Part shown: one piece after another, positions 36,135 to 44,748 of the stretch | Layout of the letters: each line of letters starts with the position of its first letter | How positions within the stretch are numbered: the stretch's first letter is position 1 | Assembly: GCF_019226825.1 (NCBI RefSeq) | Contig: NZ_CP076642.1 | Span: forward strand, 372,001-436,000 | DNA from: Vibrio ostreae | Lineage (GTDB): Bacteria; Pseudomonadota; Gammaproteobacteria; Enterobacterales; Vibrionaceae | DNA length: 64,000 nt | Reading direction: 5' to 3' | Position numbers and translations under genes: made by a program | Notes under the pieces: generated by a model | Seen by the model: the letters and a program-made list of their open reading frames with translations, nothing else | What the model was told of the DNA's origin: nothing | Database searches by the model: none

Positions 36135-36160
36135 TGGAATTTACACAGGTGATAGTATTC
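36125..36160. repeat. 18-bp imperfect tandem duplication spanning the LysE stop codon
   Basis: ACTCGGGTGATGGAATTT (36125-36142) and ACACAGGTGATAGTATTC (36143-36160) agree at 13 of 18 positions. The first unit includes the TGA at 36132-36134. Confidence 0.45.
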
Positions 36161-36357
36161 GCCGGGCAGATTACAGGCGTTACCTGAGCCTAAAACCTAA
36201 AAATTCGTCCTGAGTCCTGAATTTGCCGTTCTAGGATAAATGAGCTGTATCCTTCCCATCGGTCTACAGGGCAAGCATGAGATAAAGTGATACCGACAGG
36301 GCTTAACTCGATTAATAAGATTTCATATTGAAAATATTTCTAGGCTGGTACCAAGCC

Positions 36358-36615
36358 CTAAGAACTTGGAGCACGTTTTGCTGGTACTATTTCACTCAAC
36401 CTCTCTATCCATTCTGTACAAAAATCCAGATATGCTCGTACCAGTGATGAAGGATGTTTATGATGGGCATAAACTCAGTGGGCGGGGAGCTTCTGCATAG
36501 CGATACCGGGTAAAACTTGTATAAGCTCACCGCTTTCCAGCCATGGTCTGGCTGAAAAATGCATGTATTCCCAAGCAGACTATTCCCAAGCACCAGTAAC
36601 GCCTTTTTGACATCT
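36358..36615 (-). pseudogene. Decayed C-terminal fragment of a LysR-family regulator
   Basis: On the minus strand one frame reads HFSARPWLESGELIQVLP, then a stop, then VYAHHKHPSSLVRAYLDF and a stop at 36358. This resembles the end of the LysR effector domain (GELVxVLP, then VYAxYPxxxxxSxxVRAFxDF). Upstream, KKALLVLG in a shifted frame continues the match, and a GCTTGGGAATA duplication marks the shift. The N-terminal half is absent. Outside this remnant, 36135-36790 shows no gene apart from the promoter of the chemotaxis receptor. Confidence 0.6.
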
Positions 36616-36790
36616 TCTGTCTAGTAAAGAATCTTTCCCCGATTGCTGCAGCCAACTCACACAAACAGAATATAATCCTGTAAAATTCCCACTAAAACTA
36701 TCAGGACTTTATATTTTGAGATATAACGCTTTCAACTCTTTACAGCAAATACACTACCTTTTGCATATGAACACTGATTTGAGGTAACAC

Positions 36791-38257
36791 ATGTCCATTT
36801 CACTCAAAAAAGAGCTCAGATTCGAGCAAAAAACCTTTGTCATTACCGCTCCATTTTTTCTGCTTACTTTTGTTTACATTGTTGGTTTTGGCTTTGAATG
36901 GACAGATTTGATAATCAATATTGGCTTAACCGTACTGATTGGCGTGTTAAACAAGCCAAAGTTTCGCCATATCATCTCGTACCTGCTGTATGGATATGTG
37001 GCGCTTCATATCGATCAATCCTCTGGCCTGACCATGCTTCATTTCGAGGTGTTTATCCTGCTTGGGATGATGCTTTTGTTTAATGACTGGCTAATGGTTC
37101 TGAATAATCTGATTGCTGCTGCCATTCATCACTTGCTGTTTTTCTGGCTGCAGAATAATGGCTTCCCTGTTTATATTTTTGAGCCCGACGCACCGTTTAT
37201 GATGGTGATTGAGCATTGTCTTTTTGCTACTCTTCAAGCCTCTGTATCTATGTACGGCTGCTATACACGAAGCCTGAGTATCAAACGCCTTGATTACGTT
37301 GAGGAAAAAATAAAAGAAATCGTACAAAAAGATAACCTCAACTTAAAAGTCACACTTCGGTCAGACGATGATTTTTGTCGAAAATTCAACCTGATAATCG
37401 AGAAGTTTCAAGAGACTACCGCACTCAACAAACAAACTATCAGTGATCTGCAATCGCTGACACATAACTTCATTGCTACGACCCACAGTATCAGTGATGA
37501 GATACAAGAGAATCTCGCGCACACGCATCAAATGGCCAAAATGATGGATACCATAAATACGGCGGTTGCGCAGGTCGACACTAATAGTAATCAGTGCAAT
37601 GAAAATATTACGCTATCAACCAAGATGAATCATGAGATGTCGGATATTTCATCCGATACCGTCAATGCAGCGTCCCACCTGGCAGAAAAAATTGCCGATA
37701 CTGGGCAAAATATTACCCGGGTTGCGGCAGACATCAGTAACATCCATAGCATTCTGCAAACGATTAACGATATTTCAGAACAAACCAATCTTTTGGCGCT
37801 GAATGCTTCTATTGAAGCTGCGCGTGCCGGAGAAGCAGGAAGAGGATTTGCGGTGGTCGCCGATGAGGTGAGGAACCTGTCACTAAGAACCAATACCAGC
37901 GTCGAACAAATTGGCAAGACGCTGACGGCACTTGATAAAAACATTAAGTCATCGACTGAGAGTATGCAAAGTGTCGAAGACTATTCCGCCGCACTTCAAG
38001 CACAAGCGGAGAAAATCCATACCATTGTCGCCGAAAATAACGCTAATATGGGTGAGACTGCGGCGATGATGAACGAAATCACAACCGCCCTTTCCCAGCA
38101 AAGTTTAAGTATTGAAAATGCCCATATGAATATGGCTAAAGTAGGTCAATCTGCTGAAAAAATGGCATTAAGTGCAAAACAGCAACAAGATGCGACCAAT
38201 AAACTCCAAGTATCAACGCAGACTCTCGGCGAGTTGAGCAGGCAGTTTGTGATTTGA
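36791..38257 (+). CDS. Methyl-accepting chemotaxis protein with an integral-membrane sensor
   Basis: Chemoreceptor of 488 residues that should signal to CheA/CheW. The C-terminal hairpin is clear: [37 protein letters not shown] near 329-365. The N-terminus has about five transmembrane helices within residues 18-165 and no sizeable periplasmic domain; conserved polar residues ([23 protein letters not shown]) lie inside or beside helices. A short linker near 170-200 replaces a standard HAMP. It may sense a membrane-linked or diffusible cue, but this is inference. Single-gene unit. Confidence 0.9.
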   Translation: MSISLKKELRFEQKTFVITAPFFLLTFVYIVGFGFEWTDLIINIGLTVLIGVLNKPKFRHIISYLLYGYVALHIDQSSGLTMLHFEVFILLGMMLLFNDWLMVLNNLIAAAIHHLLFFWLQNNGFPVYIFEPDAPFMMVIEHCLFATLQASVSMYGCYTRSLSIKRLDYVEEKIKEIVQKDNLNLKVTLRSDDDFCRKFNLIIEKFQETTALNKQTISDLQSLTHNFIATTHSISDEIQENLAHTHQMAKMMDTINTAVAQVDTNSNQCNENITLSTKMNHEMSDISSDTVNAASHLAEKIADTGQNITRVAADISNIHSILQTINDISEQTNLLALNASIEAARAGEAGRGFAVVADEVRNLSLRTNTSVEQIGKTLTALDKNIKSSTESMQSVEDYSAALQAQAEKIHTIVAENNANMGETAAMMNEITTALSQQSLSIENAHMNMAKVGQSAEKMALSAKQQQDATNKLQVSTQTLGELSRQFVI

Positions 38258-38286
38258 GCGGCTTTTACTCTGTGATTGTATTGAGT

Positions 38287-38311
38287 AGCCCCAAACTAAG
38301 CTGGGGCTATT
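38287..38311 (+). terminator. Terminator of the chemotaxis receptor gene
   Basis: AGCCCCA and TGGGGCT arms with an 8-nt loop, followed by ATTTC. The interval 38312-38570 has no recognisable gene. Confidence 0.65.
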
Positions 38312-38570
38312 TCATTCAGGTTCAACGGTCAGTTAATGTCAGCCCGTGCTCTCATACATCAACTCGTCCGTTGTCTGGTATCTGGTATTCCGTATTTATC
38401 CGCAGGCCATACCAGATGAAAAAGAGTGTATAACCATTCACTTCTTGATCAACTTCGCTAAATCAGCAAACGGTTTGCAGGTCATGCCCTGATTAAACCT
38501 AAAAATGCCAAGGCGCGACATACAATCCCACCCAAAGAGGTTTCTGTAGATAAAACTTTCGCACTAAGAC

Positions 38571-38948
38571 TCAGGAATGTACTTCCTTTAAAACCTCTTT
38601 CAAAGCAAACATCCCGTTCAGTGCCGCCGGGAAACCTGCGTAACCTGACATCTGGATAATCACCTCTTTCAACTCCTCTTCACTGCACCCGACATTGAGT
38701 GCCGCATGTAAGTGCACCTTTAATTGCGGCGCGCAGTTACCCATCGCGGTTAACGCAGCCACGGTAGCGATTTCACGTGTTTTCAGATCCAGTCCCGGGC
38801 GTGAGTAAATATCACCGAACGGATACTCAATGGTGTAGCGGGCAAGATCCGGGCAAATGTCTTGCAGGCTTTCAATCACCTTTTGCCCGGCTTCTCCGTC
38901 GATCTTGGTCAGTTGTTGCAGTCCGCGTTCAAATCGTGTGGTTTCCAT
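38571..38948 (-). CDS. Carboxymuconolactone decarboxylase (CMD/AhpD-like) family protein
   Basis: All-helical protein of 125 residues of the CMD family. YTIEYPFGDIYSRPGLDLKTREIATVAALTAMGNCAPQLKVHLHAALNVGCSEEELKEVI is the family core, with one Cys in GNC and another in VGC; the AhpD CxxC pair is absent, so peroxidase partner activity is uncertain. It is transcribed from a MerR-type promoter that overlaps the end of the upstream merR gene, so its expression should depend on that regulator. Function in detoxification is plausible but not shown. Confidence 0.82.
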   Translation of the reverse strand: METTRFERGLQQLTKIDGEAGQKVIESLQDICPDLARYTIEYPFGDIYSRPGLDLKTREIATVAALTAMGNCAPQLKVHLHAALNVGCSEEELKEVIIQMSGYAGFPAALNGMFALKEVLKEVHS

Positions 38949-38980
38949 TAAGGCCTTCTCCTGTGGTTAACGACACAGGC

Positions 38981-39011
38981 ACCTTACAAGTTAGAGTGAA
39001 CTCTAAGTCAA
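38981..39011 (-). promoter_or_regulatory. MerR-type promoter with 19-bp spacer
   Basis: On the minus strand TTGACT and TAAGGT are separated by exactly 19 bp that contain the dyad AGAGTTCACTCTAACTT. The long spacer is the hallmark of promoters remodelled by MerR proteins. The -35 box overlaps the merR stop codon and the promoter faces the CMD gene. Confidence 0.75.
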
Positions 39012-39367
39012 GCCACTTTTCCGTTTTTGTACAATTCAATTTTGGCTTCCAGCGCCAACAGGTGCTGAGTCTGTTGCTCGATATGCTGTTGCAGCGCGGC
39101 ACGGTGCTGCTCTAGAAGGTGCTGACGCTCGCCGACCGTGGCAGATCCCTGGTCACGATAATTGGCATACTCGAGTATGCCTTCCAGCGGCATGCCGGTC
39201 TCTTTGAGGCGGATGATAAAGGTTATCCAGTCGATATCTTTGGCAGTGTAGCTCCGGTGTCCGCTTGCGTCGCGCCGGATGTTTTTCAGCAGACCGATTT
39301 TTTCATAATACCGCAGGGTATGCGGCGACAGCCCGACCTGATGCGAGAACTGTTTCATGTTCATCAT
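39008..39367 (-). CDS. MerR-family transcription regulator
   Basis: Regulator of 119 residues. The N-terminal winged helix MKQFSHQVGLSPHTLRYYEKIGLLKNIRRDASGHRSYTAKDIDWI is typical of the MerR family without metal-binding Cys residues, and a long dimerisation helix follows (residues 80-115). The ATG at 39367 or 39358 could be used. It lies directly upstream of the CMD gene and its stop codon is inside the CMD promoter. The ligand is probably organic (formaldehyde-, drug- or redox-type), judging by the lack of Cys. Confidence 0.88.
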   Translation of the reverse strand: MMNMKQFSHQVGLSPHTLRYYEKIGLLKNIRRDASGHRSYTAKDIDWITFIIRLKETGMPLEGILEYANYRDQGSATVGERQHLLEQHRAALQQHIEQQTQHLLALEAKIELYKNGKVA

Positions 39368-39493
39368 GGCTTTCCTTCAGCATTGAAAAAAATATGCACA
39401 GTAAACACTGTGCATAACAAAGAGTACTCTTCACTGCAGCAAATAAACACCGCCGTGTCGCTCGGAGCTGTCATCAGGAATGGTCGTTATCCA

Positions 39494-40888
39494 TCACACA
39501 GGCCACTGCTCACCCAAATCCCACAACAGACCCGCGGCCGCGGCCAGGCCCTGCTCCGCCACATCCACCAGCAGGTGTTCATCCGGAGCATGTTGCTTAC
39601 AGGATGGATACGAATGCGGCATCCATACCGTCGGCAATGCCAACACTTCAGCAAAACAGTGATTCGGAATGGTGCCACCCAGATTTGGTAAAACGGTGAC
39701 TGGTTGCTGCAGTGAACGCTGCATCGACTCACGGGCAAACCCGACCCATGGATGGTTCGGATCCAGTCGGGTGGCGTTGTAACCGCCTTCCAGGATCACA
39801 TCGATATCTTCAAAGCCGGCTGCCGCCAGATAAGCCCTCAGGTTCGGGATCAGGTTTTGCCAGTCCGTACCCGGCACCATCCGTAAATGACACACCGCTT
39901 CTGCAGTTTGCGGAATCGCACCAATCGGCTGAGCAACATTGCCTGCACCCAGCGCAATCACTTCCAGTGTATTACAACCAAACAGGCGCTCACCATCAGT
40001 TAAATGGCTTTCGCCCCAGTGCGGGTTGAGCTCAGGATCGCCCGCCTGACCGCCGACCGGCAGTTGCTGCATCATGCTGGCGGTAAGCCCTTCCGGTTGC
40101 GGCGCTTTCAGTGGCTCAGCCAGGATCCGGCCGTTGGCCGAAACCAGAATCGCCAGCGCATGCTGCAGGCGGATCGCCGAGTTGGTAATGATGCCGCCCC
40201 AGTTACCGGAATGGCGGTCACCGTTCCCGGTATGACAACGCAGACGAAACTGACACACGCCACGCGAGCCTAAAAACAAGGTCGGCGTGCTGGCGTTAAG
40301 GCGCGGGCCATCCGAGGCGAGAAACAGATCGGCAGCCAGTTTATCTTTCTGTTCGCGGCAGAACTGCTCAAGGCCGATGGAACCCACTTCTTCGCTCATC
40401 TCAAACAGGATTTTGACGTTGTAACCCAGTTTGCCGCCACGTGCGTCAAGCACCGCTTGCAGCGCCATCAGGTTAATGGTGTGCTGGCCTTTGTTATCCG
40501 CGGTGCCGCGGCCAAACAGCTGGTTACCAGATTGGGTCAGTTGCCAAGGATGCGTACCCGCCTGCCAAAGCTCAGCCTGACCATTGGTTACATCGCCGTG
40601 ACCGTACAGCAGTAAAGTCGGTAAAGCGTCAGCTTCCATTCGCTCGGCAATCATCAGCGGTGGCTTACCGTCTACCGGATTAGGATAAAACTCGGTTGCA
40701 AAACCCAGTGAGGCAAACAGCGGCGCCATTTCATCGGTCAGATAAGCCGATAACTGCGCAGCGGCATCCGGGTTCTGACTTTCAGTCTGCATCGCCACGC
40801 GACGCGCCAGTGTGTCAAAGAACTGTCCGTTATGAATGGATTGTGTTGCCGCGTGAATCGCCTGCTCGCGTCCTGAAGTCTTGCTCAT
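39494..40888 (-). CDS. M20-family metallopeptidase (dipeptidase/acetylase type)
   Basis: Zinc-dependent hydrolase of 464 residues acting on dipeptides or N-acyl amino acids. Conserved metal and catalytic residues: LLLYGHGDVTNGQ with the first His and Asp near 94-98, GRGTADNKGQHT near 127, and the general-base ILFEMSEEVGS near 162. A lid domain follows, and a late CFAEVLALPTVWMPHSYPSCKQHAPDEHL supplies the last His. It is divergent from a LysR gene and an MFS symporter, suggesting uptake and hydrolysis of a common compound. Confidence 0.88.
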   Translation of the reverse strand: MSKTSGREQAIHAATQSIHNGQFFDTLARRVAMQTESQNPDAAAQLSAYLTDEMAPLFASLGFATEFYPNPVDGKPPLMIAERMEADALPTLLLYGHGDVTNGQAELWQAGTHPWQLTQSGNQLFGRGTADNKGQHTINLMALQAVLDARGGKLGYNVKILFEMSEEVGSIGLEQFCREQKDKLAADLFLASDGPRLNASTPTLFLGSRGVCQFRLRCHTGNGDRHSGNWGGIITNSAIRLQHALAILVSANGRILAEPLKAPQPEGLTASMMQQLPVGGQAGDPELNPHWGESHLTDGERLFGCNTLEVIALGAGNVAQPIGAIPQTAEAVCHLRMVPGTDWQNLIPNLRAYLAAAGFEDIDVILEGGYNATRLDPNHPWVGFARESMQRSLQQPVTVLPNLGGTIPNHCFAEVLALPTVWMPHSYPSCKQHAPDEHLLVDVAEQGLAAAAGLLWDLGEQWPV

Positions 40889-41004
40889 CTGCTTTACCTG
40901 TATGTTAACACTCGATTTCTTATCTCGGATTAGCTTAAGATGAGCTTACCGTTGCAACAATTATTAATAATGCAATTAAACGTTATAAAAAATAGAAAGC
41001 AAAC

Positions 41005-41916
41005 ATGCACGACATCACTCTTAAATACTTTCACGCTGTCGCTAAGACAGGCTCACTCTCCGCGGCATCGGACGAACTGCATGTCGCCGTTTCGGCCATC
41101 AGCCGCCAGATCACCCAGCTGGAAGAGCATTTGCAGGTCAATCTGTTCGAGCGCAAGCCGCGCGGCATGGCACTGACACCGGCCGGTGACATTCTCTATA
41201 CTTATTCGCTGCGCTCAGCACTTGAGCTCAGTAACGTCGTGACCGAAATGAAAGGGCTTAACAGCGTTCAGCAACAAACCATCACTCTGGCCTGCCCCGA
41301 AGGGTTAGCGTGGGACTTTGTGCCCTACGTAACGGCGTTGTTCCATCAACAGCATCCGCAGGTAATTTTCTCACTGCGCGTAGTTGACTCAGGCAAAGCC
41401 TCGCAGTTGGTCAAAGAAGGAGCAGTCGATGCGGCGCTGACATTCAGTCTGCAACCCGAACAAGGGGTTGAAGTCGCGCTACAGGTGCACTCTCCGGTAT
41501 GCGCCCTATTATCCGCCCGTCATCCGCTGGCGCTGCGCAACCAGCTCAGCGTCCACGATCTGACTGGTTTTCCGTTAGCTTTTTCTGACTCCGGCACCAC
41601 GCTCAATTATCTATTCGAACTCGCTTGTCATATCGAAGGGGTCAAAATCGTACCCGCGATGACCACCAATGCGATGGGCGCCATTTACACCTATACCAAG
41701 GAAAACCCTCACGCGATTGCGCTGTGCAGTGATATGGCGGTCAAACGCCGCGCGCAGCATGACGGCCTGGTGCTGCTACCGATGCGCGAACCCTCGCTCG
41801 CTCAGCGCAGTATTCAGCTCCAGGTGATGTCACACCGGAGGCAACCAGATCTGGTCACCCAGTTTATTCTGTTCCTGACCCGGATGTTGCAACAACAATC
41901 TGGCAGTAACGGATAG
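41005..41916 (+). CDS. LysR-family regulator
   Basis: Regulator of 303 residues with the helix-turn-helix HDITLKYFHAVAKTGSLSAASDELHVAVSAISRQITQLEEHL and a ligand-binding domain. It is divergent from the M20 peptidase (116-bp interval with an ATTATTAATAAT palindrome) and 232 bp upstream of the MFS symporter in the same direction, so it probably controls both. The effector is unknown. Confidence 0.88.
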   Translation: MHDITLKYFHAVAKTGSLSAASDELHVAVSAISRQITQLEEHLQVNLFERKPRGMALTPAGDILYTYSLRSALELSNVVTEMKGLNSVQQQTITLACPEGLAWDFVPYVTALFHQQHPQVIFSLRVVDSGKASQLVKEGAVDAALTFSLQPEQGVEVALQVHSPVCALLSARHPLALRNQLSVHDLTGFPLAFSDSGTTLNYLFELACHIEGVKIVPAMTTNAMGAIYTYTKENPHAIALCSDMAVKRRAQHDGLVLLPMREPSLAQRSIQLQVMSHRRQPDLVTQFILFLTRMLQQQSGSNG

Positions 41917-41980
41917 CAGTCGCTCAGTAACGGAGAGCGTTCTACCAGCAACAAACCGTGGCCACCCAGCCACGGATAGA

Positions 41981-42011
<31 letters not shown>

Positions 42012-42148
42012 GTAAATTGTGCCCTGAAACGGGACGCGAGCTTTCTAATTAAAGCAACAATGCGTTAAAAAATGAATAATTGTGTAAAAGGTTATCGAAC
42101 CCTACTATCCCATAAACGGAATGATTCATTTAATGTCAGGGAGACTCA

Positions 42149-43447
42149 GTGTCAGACAGCGAACTCACACTTGATGGTGCGCCTCATGCGCAGCATCAAC
42201 CATCAGATAAAAAACTGTATAAACTGATCATCGCATCATCGATTGGTAATGCGCTGGAATGGTTTGACCTTATTGCTTACGCCTTTTTTGCCGCGACCAT
42301 TTCCAAACTGTTCTTTCCGACCGACGACCCAACGCTGTCGCTGATGCTAGCGATGTTTACTTTTGCGATGTCGTATCTGATCCGGCCGATTGGTGCGCTG
42401 GTGATTGGTAGCTACGCCGACAAGGCCGGACGTAAGTCAGCCATGCTGCTGACCATCTGGCTGATGATGGCCGGCACATTTTTGATTGCCGTGATGCCAA
42501 CCTACGATAGCATCGGCCTTTGGGCGCCGTGCGGTATTTTGCTGGCCCGCCTGCTGCAAGGCTTTTCGGCCGGCGGCGAATTTGGCAGTGCAACGGCGAT
42601 GCTGGTTGAGCAATACCCGCAGCGGAAAGGGTTTATTTCCAGCTTTATGTTTGCCAGCCAGGGCGTGAGCGGCCTGCTGGGCGCAGGCTTTGGTCTGGTG
42701 TTAACAGCCTTGCTGACCACCCAACAGCTTGAAGACTGGGGCTGGCGTATTCCGTTCTTTTTCGGACTGCTGATTGGCCCGGTCGGTTTGTATATCCGTC
42801 GCCATATTGAAGAAGCGGGTGAATTTACCGAGAAAGAGCACGTTAAAGTGCCGGTGGCAGAGCTTTTCAAAACGCACAAGCGTGGCATTGTTTACAATAT
42901 TGGCGCGATGATGCTGTCGACTTCCGTCACCTATTCGATCATCTTTATGCCGACTTATGCGACCAAGTTTTTAGGTCTGAGCGGTTCAATCGGCTACGGG
43001 GGCACTCTGATCAGCTACGCGGTATTAACTGTGCTGACTCCCTTTATCGGTAATCTGTCGGATCGTATTGGCCGTACCCGCCTGATGATGATCGCAACTG
43101 GTCTGTTCTTTGTCAGTGTCTATCCGGCGTTTGTGTTCCTATCCGGCAATGCTACTCTGATGGCGCTGGCTACGGTACTGTTCTGGCTCAGCATTCTTAA
43201 GTCGTTGTATTTCGGCGGCCTGCCGGCTCTGATGTCTGAGATGTTCCCGACTCAGGTGCGGGCGACCGGTATGGCGCTGAGCTACAACATTGCCACCACG
43301 GTATTTGGCAGCTTTACTCCGGCCCTGTTGGTGTGGTCGATCAGTGCGAGCGGCGATCTGCTGGCACCGAGTTACTATATGCTGTTCACCTGCTGTGTCA
43401 GCGCCATTACCCTGCTGGCGATTCGCAAACATTTCCGTATTCGCTAA
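42149..43447 (+). CDS. MFS transporter, metabolite:H+ symporter (MHS) family
   Basis: Twelve-helix proton symporter of 432 residues. NALEWFDLIAYAFFAATISKLFFP at the first helix, GSYADKAGRKSAMLLTIWLM near 90 and the sugar-porter-like GFSAGGEFGSATAMLVEQ near 142 are MHS-family signatures (citrate, proline/betaine, shikimate types). Start ATG/GTG region: GTG at 42149 with GGGAGAC eight bases upstream. Downstream of the LysR gene; together with the M20 peptidase it forms a probable uptake-and-cleavage unit. Confidence 0.88.
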   Translation: MSDSELTLDGAPHAQHQPSDKKLYKLIIASSIGNALEWFDLIAYAFFAATISKLFFPTDDPTLSLMLAMFTFAMSYLIRPIGALVIGSYADKAGRKSAMLLTIWLMMAGTFLIAVMPTYDSIGLWAPCGILLARLLQGFSAGGEFGSATAMLVEQYPQRKGFISSFMFASQGVSGLLGAGFGLVLTALLTTQQLEDWGWRIPFFFGLLIGPVGLYIRRHIEEAGEFTEKEHVKVPVAELFKTHKRGIVYNIGAMMLSTSVTYSIIFMPTYATKFLGLSGSIGYGGTLISYAVLTVLTPFIGNLSDRIGRTRLMMIATGLFFVSVYPAFVFLSGNATLMALATVLFWLSILKSLYFGGLPALMSEMFPTQVRATGMALSYNIATTVFGSFTPALLVWSISASGDLLAPSYYMLFTCCVSAITLLAIRKHFRIR

Positions 43448-43510
43448 TCGCACGACCTAAAGTCGAGAGTAACTCACCATACATTCATCTCACGAAACTT
43501 ATCTCTACAA

Positions 43511-43549
43511 AAACAAAGCCAGCGCAACCACGCTGGCTTTGTTTTTTTC
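43511..43549. terminator. Bidirectional terminator between the MFS gene and alaX
   Basis: AACAAAGCCAGCG and CGCTGGCTTTGTT, 13-bp perfect arms with a 6-nt loop, followed by TTTTTC. Confidence 0.92.
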
Positions 43550-43557
43550 GGTCGAAA

Positions 43558-44199
43558 TCAATCGGCCAATCGGATCTCTACCCGCTCCTTGCCTTTACCG
43601 ACGTTCTTACGTTTAAGGGCAATCCTACCCACTTCTGATGTACGGCGCAGATGGGTTCCGCCACAAGGAACCTGGGCGAATCCCGCGACTTTCCAAAACC
43701 GACGTTCAACCAGAGGATCGGAAAACTGACTTTCGATAGCCAGATCAGCATCAATCAATTGCTGTGCCTCGGCCCGAATGTCGTACAGCAATGGCGTGAT
43801 ACTGTGCGGACAGGCAAAATCAATCCGGCTTTTATCGGCTGAAATATGAGCGCCAATTTTATCGAAATCAGCAAAACGCTGCGTGAAGATTTCAAGTACC
43901 ACTTCAGCCGCAAAATGTAACTTCATCAACGCATAACGTCTTGGCCAGTCAATTACGGTCACAACCTTGTCACCGACAGTAAAGGTCGGCAGCGACGCTA
44001 GCTGATAAATAATCCGCGTGCCGGATTTACTTGCCTTAACCACATCGATACCGCCGATGGTGCCCTGGTCACTCTCCTGACCACCGGATTCTGCATAAAA
44101 AATGGTGTGTGACAGCTCTACTTCACTGCCGTCCACCCTCGACACATGCGAGGTGAGCTCAGCTAAATAGGGATTGGTCCAGAATACCTTTTCTGTCAT
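43558..44199 (-). CDS. Alanyl-tRNA editing protein (AlaX-like)
   Basis: Free-standing editing domain that removes serine or glycine from mischarged tRNA-Ala. From the ATG at 44199, preceded by AAGGACG, it has 213 residues; an open frame reaching 44361 has no ribosome site. ELSHTIFYAESGGQESDQGTI near 30 and CGGTHLRRTSEVGRI near 180 supply the AlaX and CxxxH signatures. The first metal motif reads KLHFAAEVV, that is HxxxE where most AlaX proteins have HxxxH. Convergent with the MFS gene and unrelated to it. Confidence 0.85.
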   Translation of the reverse strand: MTEKVFWTNPYLAELTSHVSRVDGSEVELSHTIFYAESGGQESDQGTIGGIDVVKASKSGTRIIYQLASLPTFTVGDKVVTVIDWPRRYALMKLHFAAEVVLEIFTQRFADFDKIGAHISADKSRIDFACPHSITPLLYDIRAEAQQLIDADLAIESQFSDPLVERRFWKVAGFAQVPCGGTHLRRTSEVGRIALKRKNVGKGKERVEIRLAD

Positions 44200-44503
44200 G
44201 GTAACGTCCTTTTGCCCAAAAAACAGACTACAATCAATACGATAAAACATGCACCTAATTTCATCATTTCGAGAATAAAACCCGATGTAATCACACAAGC
44301 TTAGCAATATCTGTTGCTTTTGCTGCGCACAGGCGTGAATGGAAAGTAGATAATATTGCAAAAGTGTTAAGTTGTTCGTTTTGGTTAATTAGTCGATAAT
44401 CAGTTAATTATTCCAACCAAGATCAAATAATTAGAAATATCCACCATTTACTGGTTAAAGGGTTGCCACGTTATAGGGTATACGTTTATAACGGCGCCAC
44501 ACA

Positions 44504-44748
44504 GGAGAGATTAACTCTCCGGAACTTACTGTCAGCCAGGACTGAGTATGTCATTCGCCGCTACCACAATTTGTCTGTTGCACCGTTGCAAACAAGCGAT
44601 TGCGTCTGATCGGCTCCTCCTGCTCTCTCTGGGTCTATTACACCGGAGCTGACAGGCCATTTTATTTTTCTGTCGGTCGAAGTTGCTGGCAGAGACGCCT
44701 CCACGCTCACTCAGCAGCCGCTTCCCATCCGACATGTTGAGGAAGAGT
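44504..44748 (+). promoter_or_regulatory. Candidate attenuator region of brnQ
   Basis: Mutually exclusive pairings are visible: GGAGAG/CTCTCC (44504-44520); CTCCGG (44517) with CCGGAG (44643); CTGTCAGC (44529) with GCTGACAG (44648-44655); and TCGGCTCC (44610-44617) with GGAGCTGA (44645-44652). The last encloses the leucine codons and is followed by the T-rich stretch 44658-44669, so a ribosome stalled on leucine codons would prevent it. GTCGG (44671) can also pair with CCGAC near the brnQ ribosome site. Confidence 0.5.
44548..44652 (+). CDS. Leucine-rich leader peptide upstream of brnQ
   Basis: A 34-codon open frame with AGGA six bases before its ATG. Codons 23-31 read Leu-Leu-Leu-Leu-Ser-Leu-Gly-Leu-Leu (CTC CTC CTG CTC TCT CTG GGT CTA TTA), so seven of nine are leucine, followed by His-Arg-Ser-stop. 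It ends 96 bp before brnQ, a branched-chain amino acid importer. This is the classic design of an attenuation leader, where leucyl-tRNA shortage stalls the ribosome on the Leu run. It is not a conserved protein that I recognise; the inference rests on codon content, ribosome site, position and RNA pairings. Confidence 0.7.
   Translation: MSFAATTICLLHRCKQAIASDRLLLLSLGLLHRS

Noticed and set aside
36405..36593. 62-codon minus-strand open frame as a gene
   Set aside because: It runs across the decayed LysR fragment in a different frame and arises from the frameshifted remnant.
38312..38570. Possible gene remnant between the chemotaxis receptor and CMD genes
   Set aside because: Frames contain short open parts (for example FLINFAKSANGLQVMP) but nothing recognisable; left as empty intergenic sequence.
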